DNA of 63,918 nucleotides from Phycisphaerales bacterium (lineage in GTDB: Bacteria; Planctomycetota; Phycisphaerae; SM23-33), in NCBI GenBank assembly GCA_003485185.1, contig DNAS01000072.1:9843-73760 (forward strand), in the 5' to 3' direction. Numbering within the stretch: the stretch's first letter is position 1; each line of letters starts with the position of its first letter. This document shows positions 9,164-17,649 of the stretch, piece after piece. Under the pieces are notes generated by a model. That model saw nothing but the letters and a program-made list of their open reading frames with translations. It was not told the origin of the DNA and did not search any database. The translations under genes and the position numbers were made by a program.

Positions 9164-9538
9164 ATGGCAGCGATCGAGAGCTTTCGTGACCTGATTGCCT
9201 GGCAGAAAGGGATGTTCCTCGCTGAAAAGATTTACCGGGCCACCGAGAATTTTCCCCGGCGAGAGCAATTCGGATTGGCCATGCAACTGCGGAAAGCGGC
9301 TGTGAGTGTGCCTTCCAACATCGCCGAGGGTTTCGGGCGGTACAGCCGGGCGGATTACCTTCATTTTCTCAACATCGCCCGGGGAAGTCTCAACGAGGTC
9401 CAGACGCAGATCGAGATCGCGGAACGCGTCGGAGTGATTTCCGGAGAAATCCCGTGCGAACTCCAGGCCCTTGCCCTGGAAACGGCGCGGGTGCTCAAGG
9501 GGCTGATCAACGGCCTGCGCAACAAGGGCTCGTCCTGA
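9164..9538 (+). CDS. Four helix bundle protein (S23 / 23S rRNA intervening-sequence protein family)
   Basis: 124 residues, mostly helical, with the family hallmarks FRDLIAWQKGM at the N-terminus, ENFPRREQFGLAMQLRKAAVSVPSN in the middle (the SVPSNIAEGF signature) and a Leu/Ala-rich C-terminal helix. Members form pentameric helical bundles. They were first found inside 23S rRNA intervening sequences but are common as stand-alone genes, as here. Function unknown. GGAGAAGG immediately upstream supports the start. The gene is bracketed on both sides by TTCGGCCTT-type repeats, which suggests repeated rearrangement of the site. Confidence 0.9.
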   Translation: MAAIESFRDLIAWQKGMFLAEKIYRATENFPRREQFGLAMQLRKAAVSVPSNIAEGFGRYSRADYLHFLNIARGSLNEVQTQIEIAERVGVISGEIPCELQALALETARVLKGLINGLRNKGSS

Positions 9539-9540
9539 GC

Positions 9541-9620
9541 CGGTCTTTCCCTTCGGCCTTCCCCCTTCGGCCTTTGACCTTTCCCCTTCGGCCTTTAACC
9601 TTTCCCCTTCGCCCTCTTCC
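9541..9620. repeat. Tandem 21-bp CCTTCGGCCTTTgACCTTTCC repeat
   Basis: About three and a half imperfect copies of a 21-bp unit lie between the four-helix-bundle gene and the promoter of the large oxidoreductase fusion. Similar units occur at 9118-9150, 25318-25375 and 33085-33122. No coding or structural role is evident. Confidence 0.75.
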
Positions 9621-9630
9621 GAAAAAGCGC

Positions 9631-9660
9631 TTGGGAGCATCCGGCGGGGTTCCGTACAAT
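9631..9660 (+). promoter_or_regulatory. Promoter of the IorA-IorB-GltD fusion, probably leaderless
   Basis: TTGGGA (9631-9636), an 18-nt spacer and TACAAT (9655-9660). The ATG at 9670 begins only 9 nt after the -10 box, so transcription would start at or within a few bases of the start codon. No Shine-Dalgarno sequence is present. Confidence 0.55.
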
Positions 9661-9669
9661 AGCGGCCCT

Positions 9670-12600
9670 ATGAAGATTGATCCGAGATTCCTGACCGAGG
9701 AAGGTCCGCAGATATTCAACGGCAACGAGCTGTTGATCAAGGGCTGCCTGGAAGCCGAGGGCGGGGTCCACCTGCTGGGCGGATACCCGGGCAGCCCGGT
9801 GTCGGGCTTTTTCGACTCGATGGCGTACATCAAGGACCTTCTCAATGAGAAGGGCATCCGCGCGGTCATCAACCACAACGAGGCGCTGGCGGCGGCCATG
9901 CTCAACGGTTCGCAGGTGGCGGGCCTACGGGGCGTGATCTGCATGAAGTCGGTGGGCGTGCACGTGGCGGCCGACGCGCTGGCGCTGGGCAGCCTGGCCG
10001 GGGCCCACCCCGACGGCGGCGCGGTCGTCATCTACGGCGACGACCCGTGGAGCGACTCGACGCAGGTCCCCGCCGACAGCCGGTACATCTCCCGCCACCT
10101 GTTCATTCCCACGCTGGAACCGTCCAACGCGCAGGAGATCAAGGATTTCCTCGACCTGGGGTTGAAGCTTTCCCGCCGCAGCGAGCTGTACGCCGGATAC
10201 ATCGTGGCGACCAACCTGGCCGACGGGGGCGGAACGGTGCGGTGCCGGGCCAACCAGTACCCCGCCGTCAACACGCACGCGCAGATGGATTTCCTGACGG
10301 GCGGGATCGACCTGAACAAGTTCGTGCTGCTTCCGCCCAAGACGTGGTGGCAGGAGGCGAAATACGCCGAGCGGTTCGAACGGTGCCTGGCGGTGTCGCG
10401 CGAGCTGGGCCTGAACCGCCTGGAGAACGCGGCCCAACGGCGCGCGCCGGTGGGGTTCGTCACCAGTGGGCTGGCGTATGCCTACCTGGCGCAGGCGCTG
10501 GACGAGATGGGCCTGGGCGGCGCGATGCCGGTGCTGAAATTCGGGCTGACGTACCCGCTGGACGAGCGCCTGGTGGAGGCGCTGGCGGCCCAGTGCGAGC
10601 GGATCGTGGTGGTCGAGGAGCGGCGCGGATTCCTGGAAGAGCAGATCGCCGAGGCGCTGACGCGCCTGCGCCAGTCGGGCAAGGTCACCGACCCGGTGGA
10701 ACTGTGGGGCAAGACGTTCCCCGAGGGCTTGGCGGGGATTCCGGAGATTCGCGGCCTGCACCCGTCGATCCTGACGGAGCGCCTGGGCCCGCTGCTGCAA
10801 AAGGTCGGCGGGTCGGCGGTTTCTTCGGCGGCGGCGAAGGCCATCGAGTCCGAGCTGCGGACGATCGAGCAGGCGGGCAAGGTGCGCGTGCCGCAGATGC
10901 CGCCTCGCCTTCCGACGTTCTGCCCGGGCTGCCCGCACCGCGACAGCAGCGACCTGTGCCTGGAGATCCAGAAGCGATTCCGCGACGCGGCCTACATGAA
11001 ACGCAGGCACGGGCGCGGGCCGGTGGACCTGGTCTTCCACGGCGACATCGGCTGCTACACCATGCTCATGTTCCCGCCGAACACCAGCCTGATGCACAAC
11101 CTGTCGGGCATGGGTCTGGGGGGCGGAACGGGCGCCGGAATGGACCCGTTCATCACCAACAAGCAGGTCGTCTTCATGGGCGACAGCACGTTTTTCCACT
11201 GCGGGCAGATCGCCATCAGCCAGGCCGTCAAGCTCGGGCAAGACATCACGTTCATCATCCTGGACAACCGGACGACGGGCATGACGGGCCACCAGCCGAC
11301 GCCGGGCCTGGAGTACGATGTGATCGGCAACCTGACGGCGGTGCAGGACATCGAGGAGATCGTCCGCGCCTTCGGCAGCCAGTCGGAGCTGCCGCTGTAC
11401 CGCGTGGACCCGGAGAAGCGCGACGAGTACGGCCAGCTTCTGGAACGGACGTTCCTGGCCGACGGGGTGAAGGTGATCATCGCGGACAAGGAATGCGGGA
11501 TCACGCGGACCCGCCGGAAGCGGCGCGAGGAGCGGGCCAAGGCGCGGACGCTGGGCTATCTGCCGAGTTGGCAGCACATGAACATCAACCCGGAGATCTG
11601 CCGGTTCTGCCTGTCGTGCGCGGAGATGACGGGTTGCCCGGGGCTGAAGCACTCCGAGACGGACTACGGGCGGAAGATGGACACGGACATCACCTGGTGC
11701 GTGGACGACGGCGCGTGCGAGCGGATCGGGGCGTGCTCGTCGTTCGAGCGGGTGACGATCCGGCGGACCAAGCCGCCGCGGACCAGGGTGCCGGAGCTGG
11801 GCCTGGACCAGATTCCCGAGCCCGCGCGGCGCGAGGTCGGCGACGTGTGGCGCTGTGCCTTGGCGGGCGTGGGGGGAATGGGCGTGGGCCTGGCGACGAG
11901 CATCCTCGTCCGCGCCGGGCACATGGAAGGCTACGAGGTGGTTTTCGTGGACAAGAAAGGCCTGGCCATCCGCAACGGCGGAACGGTCAGCCAGGTGGTC
12001 TACAACATCGCCCGCCGCCCGGTGACGGCGTTAATTCCGTACGGAAAGGCCGACGTGCTGTTGGGCGTGGACGTGCTGGAAGCCGCCCGCTCCCTGGACC
12101 CGCGTCAGCGCCTGCGCCTGGCGTCGCCGGAGCGGACGTCGGCCGTCATCAACCTGGACAAGATCACCACCATCCGCGGCCTGTTCGGCGAGGAAGACTT
12201 CGACGTCGAGGAACTGGAGCAGGCGATCCGCGCCGGCACGCGGACGGACGATTACCTCGCGAGGAACATCTCGCGCATCTGCGAGAAGTACCTGGGCAGC
12301 AAGCTCTACGCGAACATCATGATGCTGGGATTCGCGTTCCAGAAGGGGCTGATCCCCGTCTCGATGCATTCGATCGCGTGGGGCATCAAGGACACCATCC
12401 GCGCGGACGTCCGCAAGAACCTCTACGCGTTCAACATGGGGCGCAAACTGTGCGAGCGGATGGACATCTTCCAGGGCCCGCCGCAGCGCACCGGATGGCG
12501 CGAGACGCTCGAGGAGCGCTGCCGCAACACCATCCGCCGCTACCGCGACGGGGAAAAACTCGCCGCCGCCCTGCGCGAGCTGGCGGCAGGGACGATCGAG

Positions 12601-14400
12601 GCCGCCGGAAACCTCGACGAGGCCGATCGGCGCGCCCTCGTCGTGCGGATCTACGACTGCCTGCGCTGGGGCGGCATCGAGTACGCCCGGCGCTACGCGC
12701 GTCGCGTCACGGAGATCGCCCGCAAGGACTCGCCCCGCTTCGGACTGGCCGCCACCCGCGCCGTCGTGTACGACCTGGCCGACGCCATGCTCATCAAGGA
12801 CGGCGTGTTCCTGGCCGAACTGTCCACCAGCCCGGAAAAGTACGCCCGCGACCGCGAGAAGTACAACGTCAACCCCGCCAACGGCGACCGGATCGTCTAT
12901 CGCCACTTCTGGCATCCGACGCTGAAGCTCGGTCCCTGGCAATGGCGACCGCGCGTGACCTTCCGCAACTCCACGCTCAAGCTGCTGCGCACGATGCGCT
13001 GGCTGCGCAAGGCCCTGCCGCGCTGGCACCGCGCCGAGAAACAGTACCTGGCGGCGTACGAGGCCGCGGTGGACGCCTTCCGCTGGACCACGCCCGCCGA
13101 GTACCGCGCCGGAGTGGCGCTGATCGCCTCGCGCGAGTGCATGAACTGCCTGAACCCGCGCTGCAAGGAGCAGGGCTGCCCGCTGGCCAACGAGATTCCC
13201 ACGTGGGTGCAGTTGGCCTACCGCGACCGCTGGCAGGAGGCGGCCGAGATGCTGCTGGCGCGGAACAACTTCCCCGAGATCACGTCGCGGATCTGCCCGG
13301 CCCTGTGCGAGAAGTCGTGCAAGCAGGCGCTGGAGGGCGATCCCGTCGGCGTGCAGGCGCTGGAGCGGCAGGTGGCCGAGCGGGCGCTGGCGGAAGGATG
13401 GGATGCGCCGCGGCCGGCCGCGCGGAAGACCGGGCGCGCGGTGGCGGTGATCGGGTCGGGTCCGGCCGGGCTGGCCGCCGCCCAGCAGCTCGCCCGCGCG
13501 GGACATCGCGTGACGGTCTTCGAGAAGGAGCAATCCCCCGGCGGGCTGCTGCGGTACGGCATTCCCGCCTGGCGGCTGGAAAAGACGCTCATCGACGCCC
13601 GCGTCGAGCAGCTTCGCGCCGAAGGCGTCGAGTTCCGCACGGGCGTGGAGGTGGGCGCGGGCGTCTCGGGCGCGGAGCTTCGCGGGCAGTACGACGCGGT
13701 GCTGCTGGCTGTTGGCGCCGCCCGCCCGCGCGACCTGCGCGTCCCGGGGCGCGACAAGCAAGGCGTGATGTTCGGCGTGGACTTTTTGCGCGACCAGGCG
13801 CGCGGCGCCGGCGCTGCCGACGCGCCCGCGCCCGCGCGGGGCAAGAGCGTGGTGGTCATCGGCGGCGGGCTGACGGGCGAGGACTGCGTGGAGACGGCCG
13901 TCGCCCAAGGCGCCGCGCAGGTACACCAGCTGGAAATCCTGCCCGAATCGCCCGTCTCGGAATCGTGCCAGGCCGGGCAACTCGGCGAGGAACCGAACGT
14001 CACGCGCCGCTGGTCGGTCGCGACGGAAGCCTTGGAAGGCGACGACGGCGTGCAGCGCCTGCGGGCCCGGCAGGTGCGCTGGGCGCCCTCCCCCGCCGGG
14101 TCGAGAATGGAGCCCGTCGACGGCGGGCAGTTCGTCATCGACGCCGACCTGGTGCTGCTGGCGATGGGCTTCGACGCCGCCCTGCCCGAAGCGCTGGCCA
14201 AGCAGCTCGGGCTGGCGCTCGACGCCGCCGGGCGGACAAAGGTCCGCGATTTCGCCACCGATCAGCCGGGCGTGTTCGCCGCGGGCGATCTGGCGACCGG
14301 GGCGTCGTACGTCGTGACCGCCATCGACTCGGGGCGCAAGGCGGCCGAAAAAATCGACCGGTTCCTCGCCGCCCTGCCTGCCAAGGCCTCGAAAGTTTGA
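9670..14400 (+). CDS. Fused indolepyruvate:ferredoxin oxidoreductase (IorA+IorB) with GltD-type NAD(P)H oxidoreductase
   Basis: 1576 residues. Modules in order: (1) IorA pyrimidine/TPP part, about 15-600, with GYPGSPVS near the N-terminus, FCPGCPHR near 417 and GDIGCY near 457; (2) a cysteine-rich ferredoxin-like patch with CRFCLSC near 643 and more Cys to about 690; (3) IorB, gamma-type 2-oxoacid oxidoreductase domain, about 730-935, starting GVGGMGVG; (4) a DUF6537-like linker, about 940-1140; (5) a GltD-like module, about 1150-1576, with the CMNC...CPLA and CPALCEKSC iron-sulfur cysteines, GSGPAG near 1260 for FAD and GGGLTG for NAD(P)H. The family oxidatively decarboxylates aryl 2-oxoacids to acyl-CoA, reducing ferredoxin. 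The fused GltD part suggests electrons pass to or from NAD(P)H in the same polypeptide. The open frame extends upstream of 9670, but that part only translates the repeat. A UroD-like gene follows 28 nt later. Confidence 0.85.
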   Translation: MKIDPRFLTEEGPQIFNGNELLIKGCLEAEGGVHLLGGYPGSPVSGFFDSMAYIKDLLNEKGIRAVINHNEALAAAMLNGSQVAGLRGVICMKSVGVHVAADALALGSLAGAHPDGGAVVIYGDDPWSDSTQVPADSRYISRHLFIPTLEPSNAQEIKDFLDLGLKLSRRSELYAGYIVATNLADGGGTVRCRANQYPAVNTHAQMDFLTGGIDLNKFVLLPPKTWWQEAKYAERFERCLAVSRELGLNRLENAAQRRAPVGFVTSGLAYAYLAQALDEMGLGGAMPVLKFGLTYPLDERLVEALAAQCERIVVVEERRGFLEEQIAEALTRLRQSGKVTDPVELWGKTFPEGLAGIPEIRGLHPSILTERLGPLLQKVGGSAVSSAAAKAIESELRTIEQAGKVRVPQMPPRLPTFCPGCPHRDSSDLCLEIQKRFRDAAYMKRRHGRGPVDLVFHGDIGCYTMLMFPPNTSLMHNLSGMGLGGGTGAGMDPFITNKQVVFMGDSTFFHCGQIAISQAVKLGQDITFIILDNRTTGMTGHQPTPGLEYDVIGNLTAVQDIEEIVRAFGSQSELPLYRVDPEKRDEYGQLLERTFLADGVKVIIADKECGITRTRRKRREERAKARTLGYLPSWQHMNINPEICRFCLSCAEMTGCPGLKHSETDYGRKMDTDITWCVDDGACERIGACSSFERVTIRRTKPPRTRVPELGLDQIPEPARREVGDVWRCALAGVGGMGVGLATSILVRAGHMEGYEVVFVDKKGLAIRNGGTVSQVVYNIARRPVTALIPYGKADVLLGVDVLEAARSLDPRQRLRLASPERTSAVINLDKITTIRGLFGEEDFDVEELEQAIRAGTRTDDYLARNISRICEKYLGSKLYANIMMLGFAFQKGLIPVSMHSIAWGIKDTIRADVRKNLYAFNMGRKLCERMDIFQGPPQRTGWRETLEERCRNTIRRYRDGEKLAAALRELAAGTIEAAGNLDEADRRALVVRIYDCLRWGGIEYARRYARRVTEIARKDSPRFGLAATRAVVYDLADAMLIKDGVFLAELSTSPEKYARDREKYNVNPANGDRIVYRHFWHPTLKLGPWQWRPRVTFRNSTLKLLRTMRWLRKALPRWHRAEKQYLAAYEAAVDAFRWTTPAEYRAGVALIASRECMNCLNPRCKEQGCPLANEIPTWVQLAYRDRWQEAAEMLLARNNFPEITSRICPALCEKSCKQALEGDPVGVQALERQVAERALAEGWDAPRPAARKTGRAVAVIGSGPAGLAAAQQLARAGHRVTVFEKEQSPGGLLRYGIPAWRLEKTLIDARVEQLRAEGVEFRTGVEVGAGVSGAELRGQYDAVLLAVGAARPRDLRVPGRDKQGVMFGVDFLRDQARGAGAADAPAPARGKSVVVIGGGLTGEDCVETAVAQGAAQVHQLEILPESPVSESCQAGQLGEEPNVTRRWSVATEALEGDDGVQRLRARQVRWAPSPAGSRMEPVDGGQFVIDADLVLLAMGFDAALPEALAKQLGLALDAAGRTKVRDFATDQPGVFAAGDLATGASYVVTAIDSGRKAAEKIDRFLAALPAKASKV

Positions 14401-14428
14401 ACCACACTCGAAGCGAAGGGATCCTGCC

Positions 14429-15652
14429 TTGCCGAACCGTTCCGAAGACGCAGCCGTTCTCCGCGACCTGGTGAAGCGTTACCTGGAAGTGTGCGCCCAG
14501 CCCGTGCAGGCGGAGCGCCGCCGCCTTTGGCGCGACCACAACAGCCTGCGCCCCACGCGCACGCTGTTCCACATCCGCGGCGGAAACTGCTGGGACGAGA
14601 TTCCGTCGATCCACGAGCGCCGCGTGCGGGACGACTTCCTGCGCGGATACGAGAAGGAGCTGCAAAAGCGCCTCTTCGCCGCCTCGCTCGACGACGACAC
14701 GATCTTCGAGCCCTGGCTGACCGTGTCGGCGGCGCATCGCCGCTGGGGCTGGGGGTTCACCTTCCAACGAACGCATAGCGACGAGGCCAAGGGCTCGTGG
14801 AAGGCGGACTACCCGATCAAGGAAGAGTCCGACATCCGCAAGCTCCAGCCGCCGCGGCATGAGATCGACGAGGAAGCCACCGCCCAACGGGTCGAGACGC
14901 TCCGGCAGGCGGTCGGAGACCTGATCCCCGTGCACGTGGACCGCGCCCCGGCCTGGCGGATGTGGACCGGCGACCTGTCCACCGAACTGGGCTACCTGCG
15001 CGGCATCGAGAACCTCATGCTCGACATGCTCGACCGCCCCGCCTGGCTGCACGAGCTGCTGGCGTTCATGCGCGACGGAATCCTCCGCACCCACGAACAG
15101 GCCGAGCAGGCGGGCGACTGGTCGCTCGCGGAGCATCAGAACCAGGTCATGCCCTACGCCCGCGAGTTGTCCGACCCCGCGCCCAACACTCACGGCGCGA
15201 AGCGCAGCGAGCTCTGGGGCTACATGGCCGCCCAGGAATACACGCTCATCTCCCCGGCCATGCACGAGGAATTCCTCCTCCAGTACCAGCGCCCGATCCT
15301 CGAGAAATTCGGCCTGACCGCCTACGGCTGCTGCGAGGACCTGACGCGCAAGATCGACATGCTGCGGAGCATCCCGAACCTGCGGCGGATCGCGGTGACT
15401 CCGGTGGCCGACGTCCGCAAGAGCGCCGAGCAGATCGGCACGGATTACGTCATTTCCTGGCGGCCGAACCCCGCCCAGATGGTCTGCCTGGGCTTCGACG
15501 AGGCCCTGGTGCGCAAGATCGTCCGCGACGCGCTGGACGCCTGCTGCGGCCTGCACATGGACATCACGCTCAAGGACGTCCACACCGTCCAGGGACAGCC
15601 CGAGCGCCTGGTCCGGTGGAGCAAACTGATCCGCGAAATGGTGGAGCCGTAA
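14429..15652 (+). CDS. Uroporphyrinogen decarboxylase-like (URO-D/CMT superfamily) protein
   Basis: 407 residues from a TTG start, with AAGGGA 8 nt upstream. It shows URO-D-like features: an N-terminal domain with paired aromatics, SPAMHEEFLLQYQRP (a helix typical of methyltransferase-like UroD proteins), and a GCCED stretch near the position where corrinoid methyltransferases carry a metal-binding Cys. Such genes are numerous in anaerobes and often act in methyl transfer rather than haem synthesis; the substrate is unknown. It follows the oxidoreductase fusion by 28 nt and is likely in the same transcript. Confidence 0.72.
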   Translation: MPNRSEDAAVLRDLVKRYLEVCAQPVQAERRRLWRDHNSLRPTRTLFHIRGGNCWDEIPSIHERRVRDDFLRGYEKELQKRLFAASLDDDTIFEPWLTVSAAHRRWGWGFTFQRTHSDEAKGSWKADYPIKEESDIRKLQPPRHEIDEEATAQRVETLRQAVGDLIPVHVDRAPAWRMWTGDLSTELGYLRGIENLMLDMLDRPAWLHELLAFMRDGILRTHEQAEQAGDWSLAEHQNQVMPYARELSDPAPNTHGAKRSELWGYMAAQEYTLISPAMHEEFLLQYQRPILEKFGLTAYGCCEDLTRKIDMLRSIPNLRRIAVTPVADVRKSAEQIGTDYVISWRPNPAQMVCLGFDEALVRKIVRDALDACCGLHMDITLKDVHTVQGQPERLVRWSKLIREMVEP

Positions 15653-15665
15653 AGGAGCCGGCGTC

Positions 15666-16325
15666 ATGCCGCGCGAGTCGAAACAGGCTCGGATCGAGCG
15701 GGTGAAGAAACTGCTGGCCGCCCTGCGCCGCGAGTTCCCCGACGCGACGTGCGCGCTGCATTTCCGCACGCCGCTGGAACTGCTGGTGGCGACGATCCTT
15801 TCGGCCCAGTGCACCGACGCGCGGGTGAACCTGGTGACGCCTGCGCTGTTCGCGAAGTACCGCACGGCTGGGGCGTTCGCAGCCGCCCCGCAGGAGACGC
15901 TCGAGCAGGAAATCCGTTCGACGGGATTCTTCCGCAACAAGGCCAGAAACATCCGCGGCGCGTGTGCGATCCTCGCGGAAGAGCACGGCGGGCGCGTGCC
16001 GGAGACGATGGACGAGTTGCTGGCGCTGCCCGGCGTGGCGCGCAAGACCGCCAACGTCGTGCTGGGCACGGCCTACGGGAAGAACGAGGGCGTTGTGGTG
16101 GACACGCACGTGCAGCGTCTCGCCGGGCGGCTGGGGCTCACCGCCCACGCCAGCAACCAGGGCGACCGGATCGAGAAGGACCTGATGTCCGTCGTGCCGC
16201 GGGAGCAGTGGACGTTCTTCGCCCACGCGCTGGTGCTGCACGGGCGGAAGACCTGCACCGCGCGCAAGCCGGACTGCCCGCATTGCCCGCTGGCGAAGCT
16301 CTGCCCGTCGGCGGGCAAGGTCTGA
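15666..16325 (+). CDS. nth: Endonuclease III, base-excision DNA glycosylase/AP lyase
   Basis: 219 residues. The helix-hairpin-helix LPGVARKT contains the catalytic Lys (K127), and the active-site Asp is D146 in VVVDTHV. The [4Fe-4S] cluster ligands are C197, C204, C207 and C213 with the normal 6-2-5 spacing. It removes oxidised pyrimidines and nicks abasic sites. It starts 13 nt after the UroD-like gene, with AGGAG before the ATG, and ends just before a convergent-gene palindrome. Confidence 0.97.
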   Translation: MPRESKQARIERVKKLLAALRREFPDATCALHFRTPLELLVATILSAQCTDARVNLVTPALFAKYRTAGAFAAAPQETLEQEIRSTGFFRNKARNIRGACAILAEEHGGRVPETMDELLALPGVARKTANVVLGTAYGKNEGVVVDTHVQRLAGRLGLTAHASNQGDRIEKDLMSVVPREQWTFFAHALVLHGRKTCTARKPDCPHCPLAKLCPSAGKV

Positions 16326-16332
16326 CGACGCT

Positions 16333-16461
16333 GCTCTGTTGAAAACATCCGTTTACGGGATGGGTGGCACGCTTTGCTCGCAAAGCGTGTTGCTGAATTC
16401 ACGGAGAACACTGCTTGCAAGCAAGCAGTGCCACCCGGTTATCCGATGTTTTCAACAGAGC
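16333..16461. repeat. Convergent-gene palindromic repeat, copy B
   Basis: Outer arms GCTCTGTTGAAAACATCCG (16333-16351) and its near-complement (16443-16461) enclose two smaller hairpins. The first has arms CACGCTTTGC / GCAAAGCGTG; the second has arms CACTGCTTGC / GCAAGCAGTG. It fills the gap between nth (+) and the GH130 gene (-), with 8 and 12 nt to spare. The second hairpin has the same arms as in copy C at 55472-55611. Confidence 0.85.
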
Positions 16462-16472
16462 CACAACTCGCC

Positions 16473-17411
16473 TCAGCGGGCACGTTCGGCCAGGCAGAAG
16501 TCCACCAGTTCGGCGACCGTGGTCTGGGCCAGGCAGATGCGCGTGTCGGCCCCGCCGTAGTAGACGTTCAGCGTTCCGTCGGGCATTTCCACCGCGCCGC
16601 CGGTGAAGACGACGTTGGGCACCTGCCCGACGCACTCGTAGAGTTCTTCCGGCTGGAGGAGGAACCGGGTGGGAGCGGCCACCACGCGCGACGGGGTTTC
16701 CAGGTCCACCAGCATCGCGCCGAGGTAGTAGTTTTCCGAGGAAGCGGTTTTCGACGTCGCGTGGTAGACCAGCAGCCAGCCGGCGGGCGTCTCGATGGGG
16801 ATCGCGCCCGCGCCGGTCTTGGTGTGAGACCATCCGTTGTAAGGCATGTCCAGGGGGCGGGCGTCGCCCCAGTGGATCAGGTCGGGCGAGCGGCTCACCC
16901 AGATCTGCCCGCTGCCGTCGATGTTCTGCGGGCGCTCCAGGCGGACGTATCGCCCGCCGATCTTGCGCGGGAACAGCACCGCGTTGCGGTTGGACGGCGC
17001 GGAAATCTCCCCCACCGCCTCGAAGCGCACGAAGTCATCCGTCTGCGCGATGCCGATTCCGCAGCCCAGCTTGCCCAACCAGGAGGCGTGGCAGACGTAG
17101 TACGTGCCTTCCAGCGGCGTGATCCGCATGTCGAACCGGTTGGCGACCCACTGGGTTTCCGTCTCGCGCAGGGGATAGTCGATCGGATCGGGGCAGACGT
17201 CGAACGCCAGGCCGTCGCGGCTGGTGGCCACGTGGAACGTCGTCAGGCGGCGGTAGTTCTCGACGCGCAGCAGGAGCAGCACCTTCTCACCGAAGCGGAC
17301 GGCCCCGCAGTTGAACACGGCGGAGCATTCCATGGGCATGTCCTGGGGGCGGAGGATGGGGTTGCGGCCGTGCCGGCGAAGCGGCGGGGTGAAGGCCTTC
17401 GATGCGTTCAT
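16473..17411 (-). CDS. Glycoside hydrolase family 130 (beta-mannoside phosphorylase-like)
   Basis: 312 residues with GH130 five-bladed propeller signatures: GRNPILRP near the N-terminus, ECSAVFNCGAV, EYRMDIRITP-like NRFDMRITP in the centre, RNAVLFPRKIGG, and PYNGWSHTKTGAG near the end. GH130 enzymes phosphorolyse beta-1,2- or beta-1,4-mannosides or mannosyl-GlcNAc to mannose-1-phosphate; the linkage cannot be told here. The ATG at 17411 is chosen because the upstream extension translates a low-complexity repeat. Phosphorolysis fits an anaerobe conserving ATP from glycans. Confidence 0.9.
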   Translation of the reverse strand: MNASKAFTPPLRRHGRNPILRPQDMPMECSAVFNCGAVRFGEKVLLLLRVENYRRLTTFHVATSRDGLAFDVCPDPIDYPLRETETQWVANRFDMRITPLEGTYYVCHASWLGKLGCGIGIAQTDDFVRFEAVGEISAPSNRNAVLFPRKIGGRYVRLERPQNIDGSGQIWVSRSPDLIHWGDARPLDMPYNGWSHTKTGAGAIPIETPAGWLLVYHATSKTASSENYYLGAMLVDLETPSRVVAAPTRFLLQPEELYECVGQVPNVVFTGGAVEMPDGTLNVYYGGADTRICLAQTTVAELVDFCLAERAR

Positions 17412-17449
17412 GGTCGTCTCATACGTCCTTTCCGAGTAAAGCCAACACC

Positions 17450-17640
17450 AAAAAAACTCGCCGCAGAGATCGCAAAGAAGAAAAATGCTTTGTTTTCCTG
17501 AAGGCTTTGCGTCCTCTGCGGTTCCCGTTTCCGGGTTCTGAGTCAATGTCCGCCCAAGATATCCGCGCGGACCTTTGGGAGCAAGCAAGTCTCTCGGCGG
17601 CGCGGGGACGGTGGGTAGCGTGGTTTGCGAAGCAACCACG
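17450..17640. repeat. GCAGAGATCGCAAAG-type repeat and a CGTGGTT hairpin
   Basis: About 17455-17530 reads as two facing arms of a CCGCAGAGATCGCAAAGAAG-like element, the second in inverse orientation. About 17619-17640 is a hairpin with arms CGTGGTT and AACCACG, related to the element at 40185-40278. Both lie between the phosphodiesterase and GH130 genes. Confidence 0.55.
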
Positions 17641-17649
17641 TCCCCTGAC

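Noticed and set aside
9164..9538. Four-helix-bundle protein as a diversity-generating retroelement accessory gene
   Set aside because: No reverse transcriptase, template repeat or variable repeat lies nearby, and the sequence fits the stand-alone S23 family.
9925..11922. Long minus-strand frame inside the oxidoreductase fusion
   Set aside because: Shadow of the high-GC coding strand; low-complexity Arg/His/Gln composition and no ribosome binding site.
12031..13980. Second long minus-strand frame in the fusion
   Set aside because: Same reasons; the plus frame has intact catalytic motifs throughout.
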